Both the position numbers and the translations under genes were made by a program. Under the pieces are notes generated by a model, which was not told the origin of the DNA, made no database searches, and worked only from the letters and a program-made list of their open reading frames with translations. A DNA stretch of 35,566 nucleotides from Croceimicrobium sp965658275 (lineage in GTDB: Bacteria; Bacteroidota; Bacteroidia; Flavobacteriales; Schleiferiaceae), in the NCBI GenBank assembly GCA_965658275.1, contig CBFHRN010000018.1, forward strand, positions 1 to 35,566, given 5' to 3'. Each line of letters starts with the position of its first letter. Within the stretch, counting starts at the first letter, position 1. Positions 1-6,694 of the stretch are shown in pieces.

Positions 1-902
1 AAGTCCTTATTCTTCGAACGTAGACTTTTGTAGCGTAGAAGGAAGTTATTGTTTTTGGCCAAATAGATATCTGTAGGCTTCTGCCGAACTACGGTTTGGT
101 AGCGAAGATAATCAGCGGCTTCATCAGCCGAAAGGGCATATTCATTTAAGCTTTTCTCCGAAATATACTTATCATCGACTGCGGTTTTATGATAGTATTC
201 TTCTAAAGCTTCATAAGAGTTCAAGCCAATTTTAATGCCATCTTTATGGCTACGCTCCTTTTCGTCCCCCGACTTAGGTTTATAGAATTTACCCCATAAA
301 TTAGGACTCAACAAGAAAGGCATATTAGCATAGGATAGGCTACTAAACTCGGGCCTTTGAGCAATAAAGTTCATCAATGAAGTGGTGCCAGAGCGCGCCA
401 ACCCAGAAACGATGAGGTAGTCATTTTTTACTTCAATGCCCCCTTTTTTTTGCCTTTTAAGCTCTCGCTTTAAGAGCTTCTTTCCGATGGAGTAATGATC
501 TAGAACCAGTCGGTGCAGCAAGATGGAAAGCTCCGAATAATTACTAGCCCCTCTTCGAAAAGGCAGGAAGAAAGGTACCGAGGCCCCCAAGGACAGAGCG
601 GTGATTTCGAGCCAGGCCGGGCGACTAGGTGACGGGCCAAATAAATATTCGCTCGCGCCGAAGGGTATATAACCAATTCCAATTGCGACTGCAATGAGGA
701 GGAGGCTCAGAATTAATGAACCTACGAGTCGAGCAGTAGCCTTTGGAAGAATTTCTAGTTTTTCATCATCGCTCTTGGTGCTTAGCATCGTGTCAAGCAC
801 TGTTACACTGCTAAGGGCGACCTTATAAAGCCACTTGCGGTTAACACGCAAAAACAAAACGGCCCATAAGCCCCCAAATGCCAAGAGCAGGTAGTAGGGC
901 AT
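1..902 (-). CDS. Membrane-anchored sulfotransferase (C-terminus cut by window edge)
   Basis: Reads leftward from an ATG at 902 with no stop before base 1, so about 300 residues are visible. Residues 3-19, 62-79 and 97-114 are hydrophobic and probably cross the membrane. A cytoplasmic-type sulfotransferase domain follows: SGLARSGTTSL at 166-176 is the 5'-phosphosulfate-binding loop of PAPS-dependent sulfotransferases, and YLAKNNNFLLRYKSLR further on looks like the usual second conserved block. Family knowledge: such enzymes move a sulfuryl group from PAPS to a hydroxyl on sugar, lipid or peptide. The start codon shares one base with the stop of the 48-residue gene (TAATG), so translation is probably coupled. 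Three N-terminal membrane segments are unusual for a bacterial sulfotransferase. The acceptor is unknown. Confidence 0.8.
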   Translation of the reverse strand, partial: MPYYLLLAFGGLWAVLFLRVNRKWLYKVALSSVTVLDTMLSTKSDDEKLEILPKATARLVGSLILSLLLIAVAIGIGYIPFGASEYLFGPSPSRPAWLEITALSLGASVPFFLPFRRGASNYSELSILLHRLVLDHYSIGKKLLKRELKRQKKGGIEVKNDYLIVSGLARSGTTSLMNFIAQRPEFSSLSYANMPFLLSPNLWGKFYKPKSGDEKERSHKDGIKIGLNSYEALEEYYHKTAVDDKYISEKSLNEYALSADEAADYLRYQTVVRQKPTDIYLAKNNNFLLRYKSLRSKNKD

Positions 903-1048
903 TAGTCTTTCTTCTTGAAAATCTTCTTGGCTTTAAGCCAGATGATGTAGCCAATGGAAAAAGCCACGATGGCGGAAATAACCAAAACTAAGATTAGGGT
1001 TCCTGCCCCCATGCCAGGGCCGATGTAGAATAAGCTATTGCTGATCAT
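902..1048 (-). CDS. 48-residue single-pass membrane peptide
   Basis: A small gene encoding MISNSLFYIGPGMGAGTLIL and then a continuous hydrophobic stretch to about residue 37, ending in a lysine-rich tail (KAKKIFKKKD). The layout is one membrane helix with a short Gly/Met-containing N-terminus, presumably outside, and a basic C-terminus, presumably cytoplasmic. Its ATG lies inside the end of the arylsulfotransferase-like gene (14-base overlap) and its stop overlaps the sulfotransferase ATG by one base. This tight packing between two sulfur-transfer genes is the main reason to believe it is real. No family is recognised. A helper or assembly peptide for the membrane sulfotransferase is possible, but that is inference. 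Confidence 0.65.
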   Translation of the reverse strand: MISNSLFYIGPGMGAGTLILVLVISAIVAFSIGYIIWLKAKKIFKKKD

Positions 1049-2327
1049 AATCTTTTAAAATTCGAGTCCAGTTACTTAGGTGGTGGTGCCCTTCGTGCTG
1101 GCTTTGCAGAACATTTTTATAAATCACCTCTTCGCCATCGAGCACCCATAAAACCCCGCTGTTTTGTTCTTCTACCCAAAGGCTTCCATTAGGTAAAAGC
1201 TCAGACATGCCTTCTGTAAAAGTGAAGATGTTATTGGTAACAAAGGCCTCCTTGTTGAGATAAAAATAACGCTCATTCTTGAGGTCGTAGGCCATAACAT
1301 TGGAATAAAAATCACCCGCATTAATGCGTTTATCAGCAGTTCGCCAAGTAGTAGCCCTTCCCAACCATAAGGTCTGCGAATTATTGTTGAAGAAGTAGAT
1401 CGTGCTATCGTTGAGAAAATCTACATCATGCTGACTGTAAAAGGGGCCTTCCAATAAGCGCAAAACGCTATTATTAGAAGGGCGGTAGTGGATAATAGCG
1501 GAGATATTACGGAAACTCAAAAACAAATCCCCTTCTTGGTAATAGTCTGTTGTTTTTAAAGCAGGCTGTACATCATTTAGGTGAATGGGGTCATCCGAGT
1601 TATTGGATTTGATAAGGATGTTTTCCAAACCGTTTTCTACGAGAATTTCGGTAATTGATTTGTGGAAAAGAATACGTCCGGTTTCGGCGTCAATTTTAGA
1701 TATCGTATTGTCGATATAGGCCAGCTCGCGACCGTCTAGATGGTAAAAACCCTTATAAATAATAAAGCCACCGTTTTCTTTGGTATAGGTACATGCCCAA
1801 ATATTACCTGCACTATCGAGGTTCATACTGTGATGATGGGCGATGGTGTCCTGCTTCCATAATTCTTCCCCAAGACTGTCCACAGCGCGGACGCCAGTAA
1901 CCCCATTGTAGGAGTACACAAGTGTTTTGTTGGGAAGTAAGAGCGGATCCATAATACGATCATGCTCTTGGTGGGGGTTAGGCACATCCCAGCTATGAAG
2001 AACCTCATCGTTTAGAAGGTTGCGAATCTCGACGGTTCGGTTTTTACTGGGGTTGCTGTAAGAGGTAAGGACGATAAGATCTTCCTTTAAATTGTTAATA
2101 GGTTCAAAGTCTGCGGGAGTTGGAACAAAGGTTTCAGGAAGCTTTTGCACTTCTTCTACTGACTGCTCGAAGAGATCTAGGAAACTAACAAATGAATCCA
2201 GACCCATGGAGAGCCCAGACCCAAAATCCTTGTCACCTTTGGTAACATGTTTAACCATCCAACCAAAGGCAGAGAGGCTGAATAAAATGATGACTAAATA
2301 GGCAAAAAAGGTGATGACTTTTTTCAT
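1035..2327 (-). CDS. Arylsulfotransferase (ASST)-like protein
   Basis: A 430-residue protein with one N-terminal hydrophobic segment (residues 5-24) that is a membrane anchor or uncleaved signal, so the rest should be periplasmic. The body looks like the ASST beta-propeller family: HHHSMN at 164-169, DPIHLNDVQP at 247-256, SFRNISAIIHYRP at 271-283, SQHDVDFL at 299-306, and a His-rich HEGHHH near 411-416. Known ASST enzymes work without PAPS. They pass a sulfuryl group from one phenolic ester to another through a sulfated histidine. Whether this member is catalytic cannot be judged from sequence alone. It is the first gene of the three-gene set, with a good -7 element just upstream (2345-2352). 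Start ATG at 2327 is the only sensible one. Confidence 0.75.
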   Translation of the reverse strand: MKKVITFFAYLVIILFSLSAFGWMVKHVTKGDKDFGSGLSMGLDSFVSFLDLFEQSVEEVQKLPETFVPTPADFEPINNLKEDLIVLTSYSNPSKNRTVEIRNLLNDEVLHSWDVPNPHQEHDRIMDPLLLPNKTLVYSYNGVTGVRAVDSLGEELWKQDTIAHHHSMNLDSAGNIWACTYTKENGGFIIYKGFYHLDGRELAYIDNTISKIDAETGRILFHKSITEILVENGLENILIKSNNSDDPIHLNDVQPALKTTDYYQEGDLFLSFRNISAIIHYRPSNNSVLRLLEGPFYSQHDVDFLNDSTIYFFNNNSQTLWLGRATTWRTADKRINAGDFYSNVMAYDLKNERYFYLNKEAFVTNNIFTFTEGMSELLPNGSLWVEEQNSGVLWVLDGEEVIYKNVLQSQHEGHHHLSNWTRILKDYDQQ

Positions 2328-2344
2328 CCGGAAATATTGTGCGC

Positions 2345-2352
2345 CAAAGATA
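2345..2352 (-). promoter_or_regulatory. Bacteroidota -7 element for the sulfotransferase set
   Basis: Read on the minus strand this is TATCTTTG, an exact match to TAnnTTTG, 17 bp before the ATG at 2327. No clear TTTG -33 element sits at the right distance. Confidence 0.45.
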
Positions 2353-2407
2353 GAGGAAACGGGTTAAAACACCGGAGGCTTATTTCCTATCTGCCGAAAG
2401 GCGAAAA

Positions 2408-2439
2408 CTTGTAAAGCCCTTTTGCTCGCCGTACCTTTA
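2408..2439 (+). promoter_or_regulatory. Bacteroidota-type promoter for paaZ
   Basis: CTTG at 2408-2411, a 20-bp spacer, then TACCTTTA at 2432-2439. This fits TTTG-N20-TAnnTTTG with two mismatches. It ends about 21 bp before the ATG at 2461, which argues against the earlier in-frame TTG at 2422 being the start. Confidence 0.55.
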
Positions 2440-2460
2440 GCGCTCTCAAAAAAGCACAGC

Positions 2461-4512
2461 ATGCAAAAAATAAAGAACTACGTACAAGGAGAGTGGGTAG
2501 ATGGACAAGGCGAAGAACTCATAGCCTACGACGCCATCCACGGCGATGCCATTGGAATTGTTTCCAGTGCGGGTCTCGATTATGAGGCCATTCTTGATTA
2601 CGGACGTCGTGTAGGAGGCCCTGCATTACGCAAAATGACTTTCCAAGAGCGCGGCCGCATGCTAAAGGCTTTGGCCTTACATCTGGTTAAAATTAAAAAC
2701 CAGTTCTACGAAACCAGTTTTAAAACAGGAGCCACTAAAATTGACTCTTGGGTGGATATTGAAGGTGGCTTCGGAAACCTTTTTGCCAATGCCTCATTAC
2801 GCCGCCAGTTTCCCGACCTTCCCTATTATGTGGACGGACAGGCTGCGCCTTTATCAAAAGGAGGAACCTTTATTGGGCATCATATTATGGTCCCTAAACG
2901 CGGTGTTGCGGTGCACATCAATGCTTTTAACTTCCCGGTATGGGGTATGTTGGAGAAAATTGCAGTGAACCTTATGGCCGGCGTTCCAGCGGTGGTGAAA
3001 CCATCGGAACACACTTCTTATTTAACCGAGCATGTGGTTAAAGAAATCATCAAGTCTAAAATTTTACCTGAGGGTGCCCTACAGTTGGTAACCGGATTGG
3101 GACGCGGGATTATTGATCACGTTCAAACGGGAGATACGGTAACCTTTACGGGCTCAGCTGCCACAGGTAAAAAGCTACAGGCGCTACCGCACATTATTGG
3201 CCGTTCGGTAACCTTTAATCTTGAGGCAGACTCATTGAATGCCTCTGTTTTGGGACCTGATGTAGAACCCGGTATGCCGGAGTTTGACATCTTCGTGAAG
3301 GAGGTGCATCGAGAAATGACCACAAAAGCAGGTCAAAAATGTACCGCGGTACGTCGAATCTTAGTGCCAGAGGATAAAATTGAGGCGGTACAGGAAGCGC
3401 TCACGGCTCGTTTGCAAAAAACGACTATCGGTGATCCTCGCGATGAAAAAACCCGTATGGGATCATTGGCTTCACAAATTCAAGTGGAGCGTTTGCAAGA
3501 GAATATTGAGCGCCTTAAAAAGTCGCAAGAAGTGGTTTATGGCGACTTACGCGATTTTGACGTAGTAGGTGCACAGAAGGATAAAGGAGCTTTTGTGAGC
3601 CCGACCTTATTCTTAAACAAAGATCCTTTCAAGAATACCGACGTTCATGATATTGAGTGTTTTGGACCGGTGTCTACCTTAATCCCTTATCAAGGCTTAG
3701 ACCAAGCGGCCGAATTGGCCAATATGGGCAAGGGCTCCTTGGTAAGTTCTATTATCACTGCTGATGATAAAATTGGCCGTGAGTTTGTAGTAGAGGCGGC
3801 TCATATGCACGGACGAATTTTGGTATTAAATTCAAAATCGGCTAAAGAAAGCACCGGTCATGGTTCACCGATGCCATTGCTTACGCATGGCGGTCCAGGA
3901 CGCGCGGGTGGTGGCGAGGAAATGGGCGGTAAGCGCGGGGTTCTGCATTATTTACAACGTACCGCGATTCAAGGTCACCCCGATACCATTACCGAGATTA
4001 CCCAAGTATATCAACCCGGTGCGAGTCGCCCCGAAACAGAGAAACACTTATTCCGCCAGCATTTTGAAGAGCTAAAAGTAGGGGATACGGTATACACCCA
4101 TCGTCATACGGTAACCGACGCAGACATTGCCAGCTTTGCCCAAGTAAGTGGTGATAATTTCTATGCCCACGTTGATGCCACTTCTTTGGAAGGAACCATT
4201 TTCGAAGGAAAAGTAGCCCACGGCTATTATGTGCTTTCAAAAGCAGCGGGCATGTTTGTGGATCCACGCAAGGGACCAGTTTTATTGAACTATGGCATTG
4301 ATGAATGCCGCTTCACTAAGCCGGTTTATCCAGGAATGACCATCGGAGTCAAATTCACCGTCAAGGAGAAAATTGACCAAGAAAAGCGCAGTGAAGACGA
4401 TATCGCTAAAGGCATCGTAAAGTTCAATGTTGATGTTTACGATGAGGAAGGCGAAACAGTTGCTCTTGCTACCATTTTAACGATGGTTAAGAAAGTAGAT
4501 CAGAGTAAATAG
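2461..4512 (+). CDS. paaZ: PaaZ-like bifunctional aldehyde dehydrogenase / enoyl-CoA (oxepin-CoA) hydratase
   Basis: A 683-residue protein with two domains. Residues 1 to about 520 are an aldehyde dehydrogenase with general base Glu255 (NLEA) and catalytic Cys294 (AGQKCTAVRR). The remainder is a MaoC hotdog hydratase with Asp565 and His570 in SGDNFYAHVD. These four positions lie one residue before, or four after, the E. coli PaaZ equivalents, so length and spacing are normal. In phenylacetate breakdown PaaZ opens the oxepin-CoA ring and oxidises the resulting semialdehyde. The ATG at 2461 is chosen over an in-frame TTG at 2422 because a promoter lies between them. No paaABCDE, paaG, paaJ or paaH is seen nearby, so another CoA-aldehyde substrate is possible. 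Confidence 0.88.
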   Translation: MQKIKNYVQGEWVDGQGEELIAYDAIHGDAIGIVSSAGLDYEAILDYGRRVGGPALRKMTFQERGRMLKALALHLVKIKNQFYETSFKTGATKIDSWVDIEGGFGNLFANASLRRQFPDLPYYVDGQAAPLSKGGTFIGHHIMVPKRGVAVHINAFNFPVWGMLEKIAVNLMAGVPAVVKPSEHTSYLTEHVVKEIIKSKILPEGALQLVTGLGRGIIDHVQTGDTVTFTGSAATGKKLQALPHIIGRSVTFNLEADSLNASVLGPDVEPGMPEFDIFVKEVHREMTTKAGQKCTAVRRILVPEDKIEAVQEALTARLQKTTIGDPRDEKTRMGSLASQIQVERLQENIERLKKSQEVVYGDLRDFDVVGAQKDKGAFVSPTLFLNKDPFKNTDVHDIECFGPVSTLIPYQGLDQAAELANMGKGSLVSSIITADDKIGREFVVEAAHMHGRILVLNSKSAKESTGHGSPMPLLTHGGPGRAGGGEEMGGKRGVLHYLQRTAIQGHPDTITEITQVYQPGASRPETEKHLFRQHFEELKVGDTVYTHRHTVTDADIASFAQVSGDNFYAHVDATSLEGTIFEGKVAHGYYVLSKAAGMFVDPRKGPVLLNYGIDECRFTKPVYPGMTIGVKFTVKEKIDQEKRSEDDIAKGIVKFNVDVYDEEGETVALATILTMVKKVDQSK

Positions 4513-4513
4513 A

Positions 4514-4873
4514 ATGATAAGCCACTGGCAAAAGGACCCACCAGAAGCACCGTTTTTTGCGGTAATCTTCATTTCCCAGAAGTCAGAAGACCTAGAGGGT
4601 TATCCAGAAATGGATGAAAGAATGATGGAGATGGCTCAGCAACAAGAAGGCTATCTAGGATATTCATCTTCCAGCACTCCTCGAGGAGGGATTTTTATAT
4701 CCTACTGGAAGGACGAAGCAAGTATTGCGAAGTGGCGTGCTGATCAAGAACACGGAAGGGCTAAGGCCGAAGCAACTCGATGGTACGCCTATTACCACAC
4801 CATGATTACCAAGGTCGAGAGTTCCAAAATTCATGGACAATGGCTGGAGGCTTTAGGAGGCTCTCATTTATAA
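4514..4873 (+). CDS. Antibiotic biosynthesis monooxygenase (ABM)-fold protein
   Basis: A 119-residue protein of dimeric ferredoxin-like ABM type. The pattern is a beta strand (FFAVIFISQK), a helix carrying the acidic EMDERMMEMAQQQ, a Gly-rich turn (EGYLGYSSSS), a strand ISYWKD, and then a helix with KWRADQEHGRAKAEA. The last block is typical of small YqjZ-like members. Family members include heme- and quinone-modifying oxygenases as well as many with no known reaction, so no substrate can be named. It starts one base after the paaZ stop and must be co-transcribed with it. It may handle a by-product or redox step for the neighbouring enzymes, but that is inference. Confidence 0.75.
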   Translation: MISHWQKDPPEAPFFAVIFISQKSEDLEGYPEMDERMMEMAQQQEGYLGYSSSSTPRGGIFISYWKDEASIAKWRADQEHGRAKAEATRWYAYYHTMITKVESSKIHGQWLEALGGSHL

Positions 4874-4910
4874 TGAAAATTCAAAATTAGAATCAGAAGA
4901 AACTCAAAAA

Positions 4911-5681
4911 ATGGCGAACGCATTAGAACAAGGTTATATCAAATCAGACCTAAACGAGGGACTTGCGACGATAGAATTCTACCATCCCTTAAGCAATTCT
5001 TTGCCTAGTAAATTATTGGCAGAATTGGCGGCGGCAATCACCGAAGCCGGTGAGAATGAGGCCGTGAAGGTTCTGTTACTAAAATCAGCTGGAGACCGTG
5101 CTTTTTGCGCAGGGGCTTCATTCGATGAATTGATTTCCATACAAGATATAGATCAAGGGAAAAAGTTTTTTAGCGGCTTTGCCAATGTGATTAATGCCAT
5201 GCGTAAATGCCCCAAGTTTATCGTGGGACGTGTGCATGGAAAAGCGGTTGGTGGAGCGGTAGGCCTGGCCTCTTCGGTGGACTATTGTTTTGCCACGAAG
5301 TTTGCCAGCGTTAAGCTAAGTGAGCTGGCTGTTGGTATTGGTCCCTTTGTAGTGGGTCCTGCTGTCGAACGTAAAATAGGTTTAAGCGGCATGAGTGAGC
5401 TTGCTATTAATGCCACAGAATGGCGAGACGCACAATGGGCCCATAACCGAGGCCTATACTATCATTTGCATGATACGGTTGAGGAAATGGATCAAGAAAT
5501 TTCGGCACTTATTGAGCGCTTAAAAGGCTTTAACCCAGAAGCCATGTCCGAGCTTAAACGCGTATTTTGGCGAGGCACCGAAGACTGGGATAGCTTGCTC
5601 GCGGAGCGTGCAGCCATGTCCGGAAAATTGGTACTTTCCGACTTTACTAGAAACGCCATTCAAGCATTTAAAAAGAAATAG
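4911..5681 (+). CDS. Enoyl-CoA hydratase/isomerase (crotonase) family protein
   Basis: A 256-residue crotonase. AFCAGASFDEL at 64-74 and GKAVGGAVGLASS at 110-122 form the oxyanion hole that holds the acyl-CoA thioester. Of the two catalytic glutamates of classical hydratases, the second is kept (Glu138 in LSELAVGIGPF), while the first is replaced by a Gly in GGAVGL. The same pattern and the downstream GPFVVGPAVERKIG resemble the methylglutaconyl-CoA hydratase (LiuC/GnyH) branch rather than PaaF or PaaG; this comparison is from memory. Third gene of the paaZ operon, 37 bp after the ABM gene and 2 bp before the DUF3078 gene. It could hydrate or isomerise the product that PaaZ consumes. Substrate uncertain. 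Confidence 0.8.
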   Translation: MANALEQGYIKSDLNEGLATIEFYHPLSNSLPSKLLAELAAAITEAGENEAVKVLLLKSAGDRAFCAGASFDELISIQDIDQGKKFFSGFANVINAMRKCPKFIVGRVHGKAVGGAVGLASSVDYCFATKFASVKLSELAVGIGPFVVGPAVERKIGLSGMSELAINATEWRDAQWAHNRGLYYHLHDTVEEMDQEISALIERLKGFNPEAMSELKRVFWRGTEDWDSLLAERAAMSGKLVLSDFTRNAIQAFKKK

Positions 5682-5683
5682 AA

Positions 5684-6577
5684 ATGAAAAAATTGTCTTT
5701 GCTTTTAAGTCTTGCTTTAGCCTTTAACCTCTCTGCACAAGAAGAAGAGGAAAAGGGTCCTTGGGCTACGGGAGGAAACTTCGGACTACAGTTTACACAA
5801 GCTTCTTACTCAAACTGGCAAGCAGGTGGTGTTAATTCTGTAGCGGGGAATTCCCTGGTAAACCTATTCGCCAATTACAATCCAAACGAGAAGTGGAGCT
5901 GGAATAACAACCTAACTTTGGCATATGGCCTGAACTTTCAGGATACCATTTTTAATAAGACGGAGGACAGAATTGAGCTAGAGTCTCGTGTAGATTATAA
6001 AAAGAGTAAGCGGTGGAATTATTCCGCTTTATTGAATTTTAGATCACAATTTGCGCCGGGCTTTGCCAATCCTGGGGAATCGGGCGATGATTTGCGTATT
6101 TCAGACTTCTTGGCCCCGGCTTATTTAATAAACAGCGTTGGTGCTGCATATAAAGATGAAAGTCTTACCGCTTACCTTTCGCCACTTACCTCCAAAACCA
6201 CTTTTGTAATGGTCGACCGACTTGCTGAAGCGGGAGCCTTTGGCGTGAAGGACTCGAATAATATTCGTTTCGAAGTAGGAGTTTATGTCAATCTTACCTT
6301 CAAGAAAAAGCTATGGGACAATATTGACCTGCAGGCGAGGGTGGATCTTTTTAGCAATTATGCCGAAGACCCTACTCTGGTTGATGTAAACAGTGAGTTA
6401 CTTTTATTTTTCCAGGTAACCGAGTACATCAAAGCCAATATTACCTTGGCTTACATTTATGATCATGATGTGAAGTTTGACACCGATAACAACCCATTAA
6501 CCGTGGCCGTGCCAAGGGGTCAGTTTAAGCAGGTTTTGAGCATTGGCTTTAGCTATGCTTTTGGCGCAAAGAAATAA
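5684..6577 (+). CDS. DUF3078 outer-membrane beta-strand protein
   Basis: A 297-residue protein with a clear signal peptide (MKKLSLLLSLALAFNLSAQ, cut after Ala18). The mature part begins with an acidic EEEEKGPW and then alternating strands rich in Trp, Asn and Tyr, with the WQAGGVNSVAGNS block characteristic of DUF3078 and a C-terminal strand ending SIGFSYAFGAKK. DUF3078 proteins are Bacteroidota-specific, predicted outer-membrane barrels, with no known function. It starts 2 bp after the crotonase stop, so it is the last gene of the operon and is followed by a terminator. A link to uptake of the substrate of the enzymes upstream is possible but unsupported. Confidence 0.8.
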   Translation: MKKLSLLLSLALAFNLSAQEEEEKGPWATGGNFGLQFTQASYSNWQAGGVNSVAGNSLVNLFANYNPNEKWSWNNNLTLAYGLNFQDTIFNKTEDRIELESRVDYKKSKRWNYSALLNFRSQFAPGFANPGESGDDLRISDFLAPAYLINSVGAAYKDESLTAYLSPLTSKTTFVMVDRLAEAGAFGVKDSNNIRFEVGVYVNLTFKKKLWDNIDLQARVDLFSNYAEDPTLVDVNSELLLFFQVTEYIKANITLAYIYDHDVKFDTDNNPLTVAVPRGQFKQVLSIGFSYAFGAKK

Positions 6578-6600
6578 TTAGGGCAATCTGCTCTATTTAA

Positions 6601-6628
6601 AAAGGTTACCGAGGGGTAGCCTTTTTTT
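6601..6628 (+). terminator. Rho-independent terminator after the paaZ operon
   Basis: AAAGGTTACC, loop GAGG, then GGTAGCCTTT followed by more T. A ten-base stem with one G-U pair, running straight into a T tract. The A-run before it means it may also work on the other strand. Confidence 0.85.
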
Positions 6629-6694
6629 ATTGCCATTGCATCAACGCGGCTCTTCCCTTTGCATTTGCGATATTTGCCTAGCAAAACACCTACT

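Noticed and set aside
500..694. A 64-codon minus-strand frame
   Set aside because: Lies in another frame inside the sulfotransferase gene and has no coding character.
2422..2460. TTG start giving paaZ 13 extra residues
   Set aside because: The stretch overlaps the promoter and the added residues do not look like a PaaZ N-terminus.
6659..6694. TTG start for the E1 gene
   Set aside because: An ATG 12 codons later gives a normal N-terminus, and the stretch has promoter-like TATTTG sequence.
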